Shown: positions 8,247 through 21,357 of the stretch, piece after piece
How the letters are laid out: every line of letters begins with the position of its first letter
How positions within the stretch are numbered: the stretch's first letter is position 1
From: JALYZC01 sp963725645
Lineage (GTDB): Bacteria; Actinomycetota; Thermoleophilia; Solirubrobacterales; Solirubrobacteraceae
Direction of reading: 5' to 3'
DNA: 64,000 nucleotides
Assembly (NCBI GenBank): GCA_963725645.1
Contig: CAVRZD010000006.1
Span: forward strand, 1,736,001 to 1,800,000
Notes under the pieces: generated by a model
Databases searched by the model: none
What the model was told of the DNA's origin: nothing
What the model saw: only the letters and a program-made list of their open reading frames with translations
Made by a program: the position numbers and the translations under genes

Positions 8247-9660
8247 CCTTGATCTGGCCCGGGTACTCGAGCTCCTGCTCGATCTCGCGGGCGATGTCGT
8301 GCGAGAGCGCCACCGCCGCGTCGTCGTCGATCGCGTTGGGCGCGACCATCACGCGGATCTCCCGTCCCGCCTGCATCGCGTAGACGCGGTCCACGCCCGC
8401 GTGGCGCGTCGCGATCTGCTCGAGGTCGCGCAAACGGCTGACGTACTGCTCGAGCGACTCGCCGCGCGCGCCCGGGCGAGCGCCGGAGAGCGCGTCGGCG
8501 GCCTGGACGATCACGGCCTCGACGGTCTGGGGCTCGACCTCGTTGTGGTGGGCCTCCATGGCGTGCGCGACGGCCTCGGACTCGCCGTGCTTGCGCGCGA
8601 GGTCGCCGCCGACGAGCGCGTGCGGCCCCTCGACCTCGTGGGACACGGCCTTGCCGATGTCGTGGAGCAGGGCGGCCCGGCGAGCGGTCTTGGCGCTCGC
8701 CCCCAGCTCGTCGGCCATCAGCCCGGCGAGCTGGGTGACCTCGACGACGTGGTCGAGCACGTTCTGGCCATAGGAGGTCCGGAACTTCAGGCGCCCGAGC
8801 AGCCTGATCAGCTCGGGGTCGAGCGCCGGCACGTTGGCCTCGAGCGCGGCCTGCTCGCCGGCCTCGAACATGTGGGAGTCCAGCTCGGACTTCGACTGGT
8901 AGTACATCTCCTCGATCCGGGCCGGGTGGATGCGACCGTCCGCGAGCAGCTTCTCCAGCGTCATGCGGGCGACCTCGCGGCGGACCCCGTCGAAGCCGGA
9001 GAGCACGACCGCGTGCGGCGTGTCGTCGATGATGAAGTCCACGCCCGTCAGGTTCTCCAGTGCGCGGATGTTCCGGCCCTCGCGGCCGATCACGCGCCCC
9101 TTCATGTCGTCGCTCGGGAGCTGGACGACGGACACGGTCGTCTCGGACGCGTGCGCGGCGGCGAGCCGGCCCATGCACACGGACAAGATGTTGCGCACGC
9201 GTCGCTCGGCTTGGAGCTTGGTCTCCTCGTCGATCTGGCGCAGGAGCTTGGCCGCGTCGTGACGGGCCTGGTCCTCGACCTCCTTGAGCAGCACCTGCTT
9301 GGCCTGCGAGGCGCTGAGCCCCGCGACGCGTTCGAGCTCGCGCAGGTGCTCGCGCTTGCGCTCCTCGAGCAGTTCCCGCTGGTGGTCGAGCTCGCGCTCG
9401 CGGTCGTCGAGGCGCTGGTCGCGGCGGCTCAACTCCGCCAGCTTGGCGTCGATCGCCTCCTCCTTGGAGATCACGCGCTCCTCGATGCGGACGATCTCGC
9501 CGCGACGCTCCAGCAGCTCCGCCTCCACCTCGTCGCGGGCGACGGGCGGCCCCGAGGCCGTCGCCGGCCCGCCGCGGCCGCCCGCCGGCGCGCGACTGTA
9601 GAGCAGCGCCGCCACCACCAGGCCTACCGCCAGGAGCGCCGCCGCGATCACGATTGCCAT
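8203..9660 (-). CDS. rny: Ribonuclease Y
   Basis: A membrane-anchored endoribonuclease that starts mRNA decay. The 485-residue protein has an N-terminal transmembrane helix (IVIAAALLAVGLVVAALLY). A long charged coiled coil of about 110 residues follows, then a KH domain (KGRVIGREGRNIRALENLTG). The HD domain contains the metal-binding pair in LLHDIGKA, with MEAHHNEVEP downstream. The C-terminus KVTVIRESRSTEYAK is typical for the family. ATG 9658-9660 gives the canonical short cytoplasm-free N-terminus. RNase J is also encoded nearby at 23247-24917, so this organism has both Gram-positive type decay nucleases. Confidence 0.96.
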   Translation of the reverse strand: MAIVIAAALLAVGLVVAALLYSRAPAGGRGGPATASGPPVARDEVEAELLERRGEIVRIEERVISKEEAIDAKLAELSRRDQRLDDRERELDHQRELLEERKREHLRELERVAGLSASQAKQVLLKEVEDQARHDAAKLLRQIDEETKLQAERRVRNILSVCMGRLAAAHASETTVSVVQLPSDDMKGRVIGREGRNIRALENLTGVDFIIDDTPHAVVLSGFDGVRREVARMTLEKLLADGRIHPARIEEMYYQSKSELDSHMFEAGEQAALEANVPALDPELIRLLGRLKFRTSYGQNVLDHVVEVTQLAGLMADELGASAKTARRAALLHDIGKAVSHEVEGPHALVGGDLARKHGESEAVAHAMEAHHNEVEPQTVEAVIVQAADALSGARPGARGESLEQYVSRLRDLEQIATRHAGVDRVYAMQAGREIRVMVAPNAIDDDAAVALSHDIAREIEQELEYPGQIKVTVIRESRSTEYAK

Positions 9661-10066
9661 GGCTGTCCCTCACTCCGGGATCGTGAACACGAGCCCGGTC
9701 GCTGTCGGTGATTGTCAGCGTCGGAGGGGCCGCGCGAGGAGCACGGAGCCCAGAGCAGCCGGCGGTCGTGACCGCCGCGTCAGGATGTCGCAGCTACGAC
9801 GGACTGGTGTGCGTCGATGGAGTCGGCCCCCTCGGGCCGGGGTCGTTGGCTTGGCTTGCCGTCACGAATCCAATGGCTGTTGGTGCTCGAAAGTCGCTCG
9901 TTTGCGGGAATTTCATGCCCTCGCGGGCCCGTCTTTCGCTGCCACGGATCGTAAACCGCGACCGCGCCTCGCGCAAACGAACGCGGGTTCGACGCGCCCC
10001 GGGCGACGACGGGGCGACGATGGACCTCGGCCGCGTGACCCGCGCCGGGACCGTAATCTGTCCGAG
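9661..10066. other. 406-base intergenic region between rny and oxalate decarboxylase
   Basis: The longest non-coding stretch in the window, between two divergent genes, so it must hold both promoters. I see no RNA gene, convincing riboswitch or coding sequence. It is slightly less GC-rich around 9870-9960. No clear -35/-10 pair or operator palindrome stands out. Confidence 0.5.
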
Positions 10067-11113
10067 GTGCCCGAGCCGCCTAGCTTCCGCTACCGCCTGG
10101 AGCAACAGGCGCCCCGGACCGGGGCCGGCGGGACGACCCGGGGAGCCTCGGTGCGGGAGTTCCCGGCCTCCGCGGGCCTCGCCGGGGTCTCGATGCGGCT
10201 CGCACCCGGCAGCCTGCGCGAGCTGCACTGGCACGCCAACGCCGCGGAATGGGCCTATGTGGTCAGCGGTTCCTGCCGGACGACCATCGTGCATCCCGAC
10301 GGCTCCTCCGCGGTCGACACGTTCGGGCCCGGAGACGTCTGGTACTTCCCGCGCGGCTACGGGCACTCGATCCAGGGTCTCGGGCCCGGCGAGTGCCACT
10401 TCATCCTCATCTTCGACAACGGCGACTTCTCCGAGGACCACACCTTCAGCCTGACCGACTTCCTCGCCCACGTCCCCACCGCGGTGAGGGCCCAGAACCT
10501 CGGCCTGAGCGAGGCCGAGGCCGCCCGGCTTCCCGACCACGAGGTGTACTTCGCCCAGGGCCCGGCCCCGGCCGACGACTCGGCCGCGGCGACACCGCGG
10601 AGCGAGCCGGAGCTCACCACCGCGCACCGCTATCCGCTGATGGCGCAGGAGCCGCGCCGGAGCCCCGGCGGCGGCACGCAGCGAACCGTCACGGTCGAGG
10701 AGTTCCCGATCTCCTCGACCATGGCCGGGTCCGTGATCGAGCTGGAGCCAGGCGCACTGCGCGAGCTGCACTGGCACCCGAACGCCGACGAGTGGCAGTA
10801 CTACATCAGCGGCCGGGCGCAGATGACGGTGTTCCTGAGCCAGGGCCAGTCGGTGACGGAGGAGTTCGAGGCCGGCGACGTCGGCTACGCCCCGATGGGC
10901 GCGGGCCACTACATCCTCAACGTCGGCGACAGGGTGTGCCGCGTCCTGGTCGGCTTCAACAACGGCCACTACCGGGCCATCGACCTCAGCACTTGGCTGG
11001 CCACGAACCCGACCGACACGCTCGCCGCCAACCTGAGCCTGCCCGAGGAGATCCTCGCCAAGCTCCCACGGGAGCCCCGGTTCATCGTGCCGCCGGCGCC
11101 GGCGCGCGACTAG
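10067..11113 (+). CDS. oxdC: Bicupin oxalate decarboxylase
   Basis: Converts oxalate to formate and CO2 with manganese. The 348-residue protein has two cupin domains. The first carries metal ligands His54, His56 and Glu61 in ELHWHANAAEWAYVVSG. The second carries the matching set in ELHWHPNADEWQYYISG. The segment DVWYFPRGYGHSIQ and the lid loop FSEDHTF match OxdC; the glutamate of the SEN-type lid, which favours decarboxylase over oxidase chemistry, is kept. GTG 10067 is chosen because it begins family-like sequence (PEPPSFRYRLE). No signal peptide is seen, so the enzyme is probably cytoplasmic. It ends 4 bases inside the convergent recX. Confidence 0.9.
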   Translation: MPEPPSFRYRLEQQAPRTGAGGTTRGASVREFPASAGLAGVSMRLAPGSLRELHWHANAAEWAYVVSGSCRTTIVHPDGSSAVDTFGPGDVWYFPRGYGHSIQGLGPGECHFILIFDNGDFSEDHTFSLTDFLAHVPTAVRAQNLGLSEAEAARLPDHEVYFAQGPAPADDSAAATPRSEPELTTAHRYPLMAQEPRRSPGGGTQRTVTVEEFPISSTMAGSVIELEPGALRELHWHPNADEWQYYISGRAQMTVFLSQGQSVTEEFEAGDVGYAPMGAGHYILNVGDRVCRVLVGFNNGHYRAIDLSTWLATNPTDTLAANLSLPEEILAKLPREPRFIVPPAPARD

Positions 11114-11631
11114 CCGTGCCGGTAGGCCCGGATCGCGTCGTGGGCCAGCTCGAGCTCGTAGCCGCGGCGCATGAGCAGGCCGAGGGCGCGGTTGAGGTCG
11201 CGCTCCTCGCGCGGAGGCGACGGGAAGCGGCGCGCCAGCAGCGCGACCGCGGCGTCGAGCTCGCCCTCCTCGCCGGGCGCGGACGCCTCGGCGGCGAGCG
11301 CCCCGCCGATGCCCAGCTCCCGGAGGCGCCGTTCGATCCGCTCGGACCCCCAGTGGTCCAGGGTCCGCTTGTCCTCGGCGAAGCGATGGGCGAGGCGGAC
11401 GTCGTCGAGGTAGCCCTGCTCGGTCAGCTCCGCCACGGCCTCGTCGGCGATCTCCGGCTGTACGCCGCGACCCGAGAGGTGCGCGCGCATCTCGACCTCG
11501 GTCCGGTCCCGGTGCGCCAGGAACCGGTAGCCGAGCCCGAGCGCGCGCTCGAGGTCCTCCCCACGGCCGCCGTCGTTACTCAGTGGTTCCGGCCGCAAGG
11601 CCAGTCGGGGGTCTTGCGGTCGGGACCACAA
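11110..11631 (-). CDS. recX: Regulatory protein RecX
   Basis: Binds RecA filaments and limits recombinase activity. The 173-residue protein shows RecX repeats, for example LGYRFLAHRDRTEVEMRAHL, EQGYLDDVRLAHRFAED and SERIERRLRELG. It follows recA with a 2-base gap on the same strand, the classic recA-recX arrangement. The start used is TTG 11631, whose ribosome site would lie in the recA tail. No upstream ATG exists in frame before the recA stop, so the start is moderately certain. Confidence 0.9.
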   Translation of the reverse strand: MWSRPQDPRLALRPEPLSNDGGRGEDLERALGLGYRFLAHRDRTEVEMRAHLSGRGVQPEIADEAVAELTEQGYLDDVRLAHRFAEDKRTLDHWGSERIERRLRELGIGGALAAEASAPGEEGELDAAVALLARRFPSPPREERDLNRALGLLMRRGYELELAHDAIRAYRHG

Positions 11632-11633
11632 AA

Positions 11634-13808
<2,175 letters not shown>

Positions 13809-13934
13809 GCGCGTGGCTCCTTGGCGGTCTGGTTTCGAACGATCCACCGTAGGCAGCGGGGCGGACAGAACGGGAACGTACGTGCGATCGTGTGACGGGA
13901 CAACGCGCGTTTGCCACAAGGCGGTGGCGCTGCT

Positions 13935-14510
13935 CTACCGAGACAGCCCGACACGCGCGAGCGGCTCGTAGCGGGCGCCCTCGCGGGACAGCCGGGAGCG
14001 GTACAGCGTCACCGCGACGCCCGGGAATTCCAGCGGCGGCGGTGGATTCAGCTCGTCGCGCGAGCCCGCGCGGGCCCCGCGCGGCACGCGCGCCACGGTC
14101 GCGTGCGGGCGGAAGGGACGTTTCTCGGGCTCGAAGGCGCAGCCCGCCTCCAGCGCATCCGACACGGCAAGCTGCAACGCCGACAGCCCGCCGCCCTCCT
14201 CCTCCAGGTCCACCGCCAGCACCCGCGGGCGCCGCGGCGGCAGCCAGCCCGCCTCGCCCAGCGCCAGGCGCGGCGCCGCCGCGCTCTCCCCCACCGCGCC
14301 GAGCGCCAGCGCGGCGATCTCCCCCGTCTGGCCCTCGTCCCGCCAGCCCAGGAAGCACAGCGTCACGTGCAGGGCGTCCGCCGGCACCAGGCGCAGCCGG
14401 CGCTCGCCCTCCCTCCCGGCGACCTCCCTCCCCCATGTCGCGAGCGCCTCGCGGACCTCCTCCGGGAGGTCGAGCGCGACGAACAGCCGCGCCCGCGCCG
14501 CCCCGCTCAC
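13935..14510 (-). CDS. thpR: RNA 2',3'-cyclic phosphodiesterase (LigT/ThpR)
   Basis: A 2H phosphoesterase family enzyme of 191 residues that opens 2',3'-cyclic phosphates on RNA. The two HxT motifs are HVTLCFLG and HATVARVPR, about 85 residues apart, and the N-terminus ARLFVALDLPEEVREAL is typical. GTG 14510 overlaps the cinA stop by 4 bases (GTGA), so translation is coupled to cinA. In vivo substrates of this family are not settled. Confidence 0.92.
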   Translation of the reverse strand: MSGAARARLFVALDLPEEVREALATWGREVAGREGERRLRLVPADALHVTLCFLGWRDEGQTGEIAALALGAVGESAAAPRLALGEAGWLPPRRPRVLAVDLEEEGGGLSALQLAVSDALEAGCAFEPEKRPFRPHATVARVPRGARAGSRDELNPPPPLEFPGVAVTLYRSRLSREGARYEPLARVGLSR

Positions 14511-15838
14511 GCCCGCGCCGGCTCGGCCTCGCCGCTCACGGCCCCGTCGTGCTCGCCGAGGAGCAGCCGCCGGATCAGGTGGAGGCAGACCGTCGTCGAG
14601 CGGTCGCGCACGTCCACGCGCGAGCCGGGGAGCTGCAGGTCCCGCGCGAGACGCCCGGCGCCGCGCTCGACGATGCAGAAGCAGACGTAGCCCACGGGCT
14701 TCTCCTCCGTGCCTCCGTCCGGGCCGGCGACGCCGGTCACGCCCACGCCCACGTCGGCGCCGAAGCGCGTGATCGCGCCGTCCGCGAGGGCGCCCGCGAC
14801 CTCGGGCGAGACGGCGCCGTGGGTGTCGATCACCTCCGGGTCCACGCCCACGAGGTCGGCCTTCGCCGCGTTGGAGTACGCCGTGACGCCGCCGCGCATG
14901 TACGCCGAGGCGCCCGGGCGTTCGGTCAGGCGGGCGCTGACCAATCCACCGGTGCACGACTCCGCGACCGCGATCGTGCGCAGCGGCGGGCCGGTCAGCA
15001 GGGCGGCGACCTGGTCGTCGACCGACGAGCCGTCGTCGGAGAACAGCGTGTCGCCGTGGCGTTCGCGGATCAGGCCCTCCAGCCCGCGGTAGGCGTCTTC
15101 GGCGGTCGGCTCGTAGCGGGTGACCACCTCGATCTCGCCGCGGCGCAGGCAGGTGGTGATCTCGAGCGCCGACAGCGGGATGCCCCGCTCGTCCTCGGCC
15201 GCCCGCAGCGTCGCGGCGATCTCGGACTCGGGGATCCCGAACAGCCGCAGCATCTCCTGGCGGTAGGTGACCGCCGTGCTCGTGGCCGCCCGGAACGCCG
15301 CGGTCTCCCGCGCGGTGTGCCACATCGGGTGCAGCTCGCGCGGCGGGCCGGGGAGCACGACCACCGTCGGGCCCTCGGCGCTGCCCGGCGGCACGACCAG
15401 GCCCGGTGCGGTCCCGACCGGATCGATCACCGTGGCGCCCTCGGGGATCACCGCCTGCTTGCGGTTCGAGGCGCGGACGGCCTCCTCGTCGAGCTGCGGC
15501 CAGCGCGCGAGCAGGGGCTTGAGGATCTCGGCGATGCGCTCCTCGAGCCGCTCGTCCAGCACCATCTCGCGCCCGCAGAAGCCCCCGACGACCTCGGCGG
15601 TCAGATCGTCCGCGGTCGGTCCGAGCCCGCCGCTGGTGATGATCACGTCCATCCCCTGACCGGCGAGGAAGCGCAGCGCCTCGAGCATGTCGTCCGGCCG
15701 GTCGCCGACGACGATCGTTGCGGCGTGGTCCACGCCGATCTCGCGCAGGCGCTCGGACAGCCACGGCCCGTTGCGGTCCGAGACGCGGCCCGAGAGCACC
15801 TCGGTCCCGGTGACGACGATGCCCGCCCGTGCGCTCAC
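14507..15838 (-). CDS. cinA: Competence/damage-inducible protein CinA (nicotinamide-nucleotide amidase)
   Basis: The 443-residue protein has an N-terminal MoaB-like molybdopterin-binding-fold domain (AGIVVTGTEVLSGRV, ITSGGLGPTADDLT). A C-terminal CinA domain follows (TIAVAESCTGGLVSARLTE, VGVTGVAGPDGGTEEKPVG), the part that deamidates NMN in pyridine nucleotide recycling. GTG 15838 overlaps the end of the rodZ-like gene (GTGA). CinA often neighbours recA in bacteria, and here it sits 700 bases upstream of recA on the same strand, with thpR between. Confidence 0.94.
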   Translation of the reverse strand: MSARAGIVVTGTEVLSGRVSDRNGPWLSERLREIGVDHAATIVVGDRPDDMLEALRFLAGQGMDVIITSGGLGPTADDLTAEVVGGFCGREMVLDERLEERIAEILKPLLARWPQLDEEAVRASNRKQAVIPEGATVIDPVGTAPGLVVPPGSAEGPTVVVLPGPPRELHPMWHTARETAAFRAATSTAVTYRQEMLRLFGIPESEIAATLRAAEDERGIPLSALEITTCLRRGEIEVVTRYEPTAEDAYRGLEGLIRERHGDTLFSDDGSSVDDQVAALLTGPPLRTIAVAESCTGGLVSARLTERPGASAYMRGGVTAYSNAAKADLVGVDPEVIDTHGAVSPEVAGALADGAITRFGADVGVGVTGVAGPDGGTEEKPVGYVCFCIVERGAGRLARDLQLPGSRVDVRDRSTTVCLHLIRRLLLGEHDGAVSGEAEPARA

Positions 15839-16596
15839 TGGCTGCAGGTGGGCAGGCGGGCCTGGGAGAGCTCGCGCCGGCTCGTCGGCGTGATCTCGAA
15901 GCCGATCGGGTTGCTGCTGCTGCGGATCTGGACCGTCTTGCCGTTGACCCTCATCTCCTGGGGCCCGTGGCCGAAGAGGACGGAGAAGCGCTTGGCCTTG
16001 AAGGTCGGCGGCGGCGCGTTGGGATCCAGCGTCTGGCCGTCGATCAACCGCTTGCCGCTGGAGTCCACCAGGCATACGTAGACGGGGTCGATCGGAAGCA
16101 GCTTCAGCCGCGCCACGGTCGGACGCGCCGCGACCGGCCGGCGGGGCTTGGGCTTGGCCTTTCGGGTCGTCGACTGCGTGGCGACCGTGCTCTGCTCGGA
16201 CTGGCCGCCGCCCACCGAGCCGATCACGATCAGCAGCGCGATGATCGCCAGGACCGAGAGGCCGATGATCCAGCCGCGCGACAGCCGCGGCGCGCTCAGG
16301 CGAGCGGCGCGGCGCTCGGGCCTGAGGTTCGGGGTGATCGGCGCGAGGTCGAGCTCGGAGGGATGCTCGTGGCGCAGGCGGTACTCCTCCACCAGCAGCT
16401 TGGAGTCAAGGCCGAGGTAGTCCGCGTAGGTGCGCAGGAACGAGCGCACGAACGTGGGCCCGGGCAACAGGCCCCACTCCTCGTTCTCCAGCGCGCGGAG
16501 GTACTTGGCGCGGATCTTCGTCCTCGCCTCGACCTCGGAGACGTCGATCTTGGCGCGCATGCGGGCCTCGCGCAGGGTTTCGCCGATCTCTGGCAT
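15835..16596 (-). CDS. RodZ-like helix-turn-helix membrane protein
   Basis: A 253-residue protein. An N-terminal Cro/C1-type HTH covers roughly residues 1-75 (MPEIGETLREARMRAKIDVSE, LRALENEEWGLLPG). A basic stretch is followed by one transmembrane helix (GWIIGLSVLAIIALLIVIG). A Lys/Pro-rich linker leads to a C-terminal beta domain (DUF4115-like, PVYVCLVDSSGKRLIDG). This layout matches RodZ, which links MreB to the membrane in cell-shape control. Whether this organism has MreB is not visible here. It is the first gene of the rodZ-cinA-thpR unit. Confidence 0.85.
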   Translation of the reverse strand: MPEIGETLREARMRAKIDVSEVEARTKIRAKYLRALENEEWGLLPGPTFVRSFLRTYADYLGLDSKLLVEEYRLRHEHPSELDLAPITPNLRPERRAARLSAPRLSRGWIIGLSVLAIIALLIVIGSVGGGQSEQSTVATQSTTRKAKPKPRRPVAARPTVARLKLLPIDPVYVCLVDSSGKRLIDGQTLDPNAPPPTFKAKRFSVLFGHGPQEMRVNGKTVQIRSSSNPIGFEITPTSRRELSQARLPTCSQ

Positions 16597-16647
16597 ACCG
16601 GCTGGAATCTAGCGCGGGCCGGTCTTCAGCCCGCGTCCCGCGGATTC

Positions 16648-19175
16648 CTAACCGTGCAGGTCGTCGGGCTCGGCGGCGACGGGCTCCGGCCTGCCCCCGC
16701 CCGCGTCGGCCAGGTTGGCCAGGACGCGCGGCACGTCGCCCTCGGTGATCAGGACCTGGCGCGGCTTGGATCCCTCGTAGCCGGAGATCACGCCGCGGCG
16801 CTCGAGCATGTCGATCAACCGCCCGGCGCGCGTGTAGCCGAGACGTAGGCGGCGCTGGAGCATCGAGGTCGACGCGGTGCCCATCTGGGCGACCAGCGCG
16901 ATCGCGTCGGACAGCAGCGGATCCTCGTCGGGATCGAACTCGTCGTCCCCGCCGCCAGCGCCGTCCTCCTCGGACTCGACCTCCTCCAGCAACCCTTCGT
17001 GGAACTCGGGCTCGCCCTGGCGACGCCAGAAGTCGGTGATCGCGGCGATCTGGGCCTCGTCCACGTACGCGCCCTGGATGCGCTGGAGCTTGGACGTGCC
17101 CAGCGGCAGGAACAGCATGTCCCCCATCCCCAGCAGCGACTCGGCCCCGTTCTGGTCCAGGATGACGCGCGAATCCGTCTGCGAGGAAACCGCGAACGCG
17201 ATCCGCGACGGGACGTTGGCCTTGATCATCCCGGTGATCACGTCGACGCGCGGGCTCTGCGTGGCGAGCACGAGGTGGATGCCCACCGCGCGCGCCTTCT
17301 GCGCGAGGCGGATGACGGCGTCCTCGACATCGGCGGGCGCGACCATCATGAGGTCCGCCAGCTCGTCGATCACGCACAGCACATAGGGCAGCGCGGGCTC
17401 GCCGCGCCCGGCGCGCACGCGGTTGAGCTCGATCAGGCTGCGGGTGCGCGCGATGGACATCTCGCCGTAGCGTGTCTCCATCTCGCGCACGAGGTTGGCG
17501 AGGGCATTGGCGGCCATGCGCGGCGAGGTGATGACGGGCGTCAGCAGGTGCGGGATCGAGTCGTAGTGGTTGAGCTCGACCTGCTTGGGGTCCACCAGCA
17601 CGAGCCGGACCTCGTGCGGCGTCGCGCGCAGCAGGATCGAGGCCAGCATGGCGTTGATCGCGCCGGACTTCCCCGCCCCGGTGGTGCCGGCAACGAGCAG
17701 GTGCGGCATGCGCGCGAGGTCGGCGCCGATCGCCTTGCCGGACACGTCCTTGCCCAGCCACACCGACAGCGGAGACCAGTCCTCCGGCGGCTCCTGGAAG
17801 ACGTCGCCGAGGTGGACGATGCGCCGGCGCTGGTTGGGAACCTCGACGCCGACGGCCTGCTTGCCGGGGATCGGCGCGAGGATGCGGATCTCGGTGGCCG
17901 CCAGCGCGTAGGCGAGATCGTCCTTGAGCTGCGCCACCTTGGCGACCTTCGTGCCGGGCGCGAGCCGCAGCTCGTAGCGGGTGATGTGCGGGCCGGTGAC
18001 GGTGCCGACGACCTTGGCGTCGACGCCGAAGTGCCCGAGCGCCTCGAGCAGCGCCGCCGCGGTCTTCTCCTGGCCGGTGGTGTCGGGCTTGGCGGCCGCG
18101 GCGGTCGAGCGCTTCAGCAGCTTGGACTGTGGCACCCGCCAGGCGAACCCGGGGTCGTCCGTGATGGTGCGCTGCGGCCGGGCGCCGGGCGCAGCCGCCG
18201 GCGCGGGCACCGGCGCGTGGTCGCGCCGCGTGACGCCGGGCTCCTCCGGCTCGTCCGCGGACGCGTCGGCCGCGTCGGGCTCGAAGGCGTGGTCGGATTC
18301 GTCGTCCGGGCGCTCCTCCGCCGTCGGCGCGTCCTCGGGCGGCGGGCCCTCGTGCGCCCGAACAGATCGGGGAAGCGCGTGGCGGCGTCGAGCGGCGGCG
18401 CCTCGACATGCGTGGCCTTGACCACCAGCTCGCGGTCCGACGGCTCCGGCGGCGTCAGCGGCTGACCCGCGGCGTCGAGCGCGGCGGGCTCGTCGCCGCG
18501 ACGCTGCAGCGCCGCGCTCAGCTCCGTGGTGGAGTCGCGCAGCGCACGCCCGGTCCCCACCAGGCCGGTGCGCAGCGCGTGCACGACGCCGGCGATCGTG
18601 GCGCCGGTCAGCAGCAGCAGCGCCGCCAGGAAGAGGAACAGCGCGATCACGTGGGCGCCCACGCTCTGGACCGCGGGGGCCGCGGCCGAGTACAGCGCCT
18701 CCCCCACCACGCCGCCGCGCGGCTGGATGAACGCGCGGCCCCACTCGTCCGCGCGGGCGCCGCCGGGCCCGAGCCCGAAGGTGCCGGCGGCGAGCGCGAG
18801 CGTGAGGGCGGCGAACAGGCAGAGCGCGCCCGACGCGAACGGACGACTGTTGGGCAGGAACGGCCGCAGTACGACGATCGCCCCGCCGGCGATCAGCGCG
18901 GCCGGCACGACGTAGGCGACCACCCCGACCAGGTAGCGGAAGCCGTCGGCGAGCGCGCCGCCCACCTGGCCGCCGTTCCAATCGCCGTAGAACACGAACG
19001 CGAGGAACACGCCGAGCGCGACGAGCGCGAGGCCGACGATGTCCAGCTGGCGCTGCTCGAGCACCGGCAGGCGCAGCCAGAGTCCCGCGCCGTAGCGGCG
19101 CGGAGGGCGGCGCCGCGCGGGCTTCTTGGCAGGTTTGCGGGCAGGCTTCTTCGCGGTCTTCTTGCGCGCGGTCAT
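16648..19175 (-). CDS. ftsK: DNA translocase FtsK/SpoIIIE, one frame break at about 18360
   Basis: Pumps chromosome ends across the division septum. The reconstructed protein is about 842 residues. A Lys/Arg-rich N-terminus precedes four transmembrane helices (for example LDIVGLALVALGVFLAFVF and HVIALFLFLAALLLLTG). An acidic Pro-rich linker leads to the motor with Walker A AGTTGAGKS and Walker B YVLCVIDELADL. The C-terminal gamma winged helix reads TSMLQRRLRLGYTRAGRLID. The N-terminal frame (19175 to about 18360) and the motor frame differ by one base: adding one G in the run TTCGGG near 18360 (minus strand) joins PDLFG to AHEGPPPEDAP. A homopolymer undercall is the likely reason. Confidence 0.92.
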
Positions 19176-19907
19176 CGGAGAACAACCCTTCGACGCGTGG
19201 CGGCTCGACCCTGCCGGCGTAAAGGCGCACTAAAACTCCCCGCCGCCGAGCCCGATTCGTCCTACCATCGGAGCCCATGAACGACTTCGCGCGCCCCCCG
19301 CGCGTGCTCGTCGTCGAGGACGACGACGAGATCGCGCTCGCGCTCCAGCGCTCACTGCGCATGGAGGGCTACGACGTGCGCCTCGCCGAGGACGGCGTCG
19401 ACGCGCTCGACCAGGCGCACGCCTTCCTGCCCGACGTCGTGCTGCTCGACCTCGGCCTGCCCAAGCTGGACGGGATCGAGGTGGCCAAGGAGCTGCGCAA
19501 GCGCGAGGACGACGTCGGCATCCTGATGCTGACCGCGCGCGACGGCCTCGACGATCGCGTCGCCGGGCTCGACACGGGCGCCGACGACTACCTCGTCAAG
19601 CCCTTCGAGCGCCAGGAGCTGCTGGCGCGGATGCGGGCGCTGCTGCGTCGCCGTCCGCCGCGCGGTTCCGCGCCGCTGGTCGTCGGCGACCTGCGGCTCA
19701 ACCCCGACACCCACGAGGTCGTCCGCGGAGAGCGGGCGATCGACTTGACCCAGCGCGAGTTCGAGCTGCTCGAGTACCTGATGCGCAACGAGCGCATCGT
19801 GGTGTCGCGGCAGCGTCTGCTCGACGAGGTGTGGGGCTACGACCCGTTCTCGATCACCAACACGATCGAGGTGTTCGTCTCGAACCTGAGAAGGAAGCTC
19901 GAAGCCG

Positions 19908-21347
<1,440 letters not shown>

Positions 21348-21357
21348 CCAAGCCAGA

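Noticed and set aside
9661..10066. Possible small RNA or riboswitch in the rny-oxdC gap
   Set aside because: No stable conserved-looking structure, terminator or known motif could be identified by eye.
13832..13840. GTTTCGAAC upstream of recA as an SOS (LexA) box
   Set aside because: Only one short palindrome core matches. The full actinobacterial box TCGAAC-N4-GTTCGA is not there, so it is not listed as an operator.
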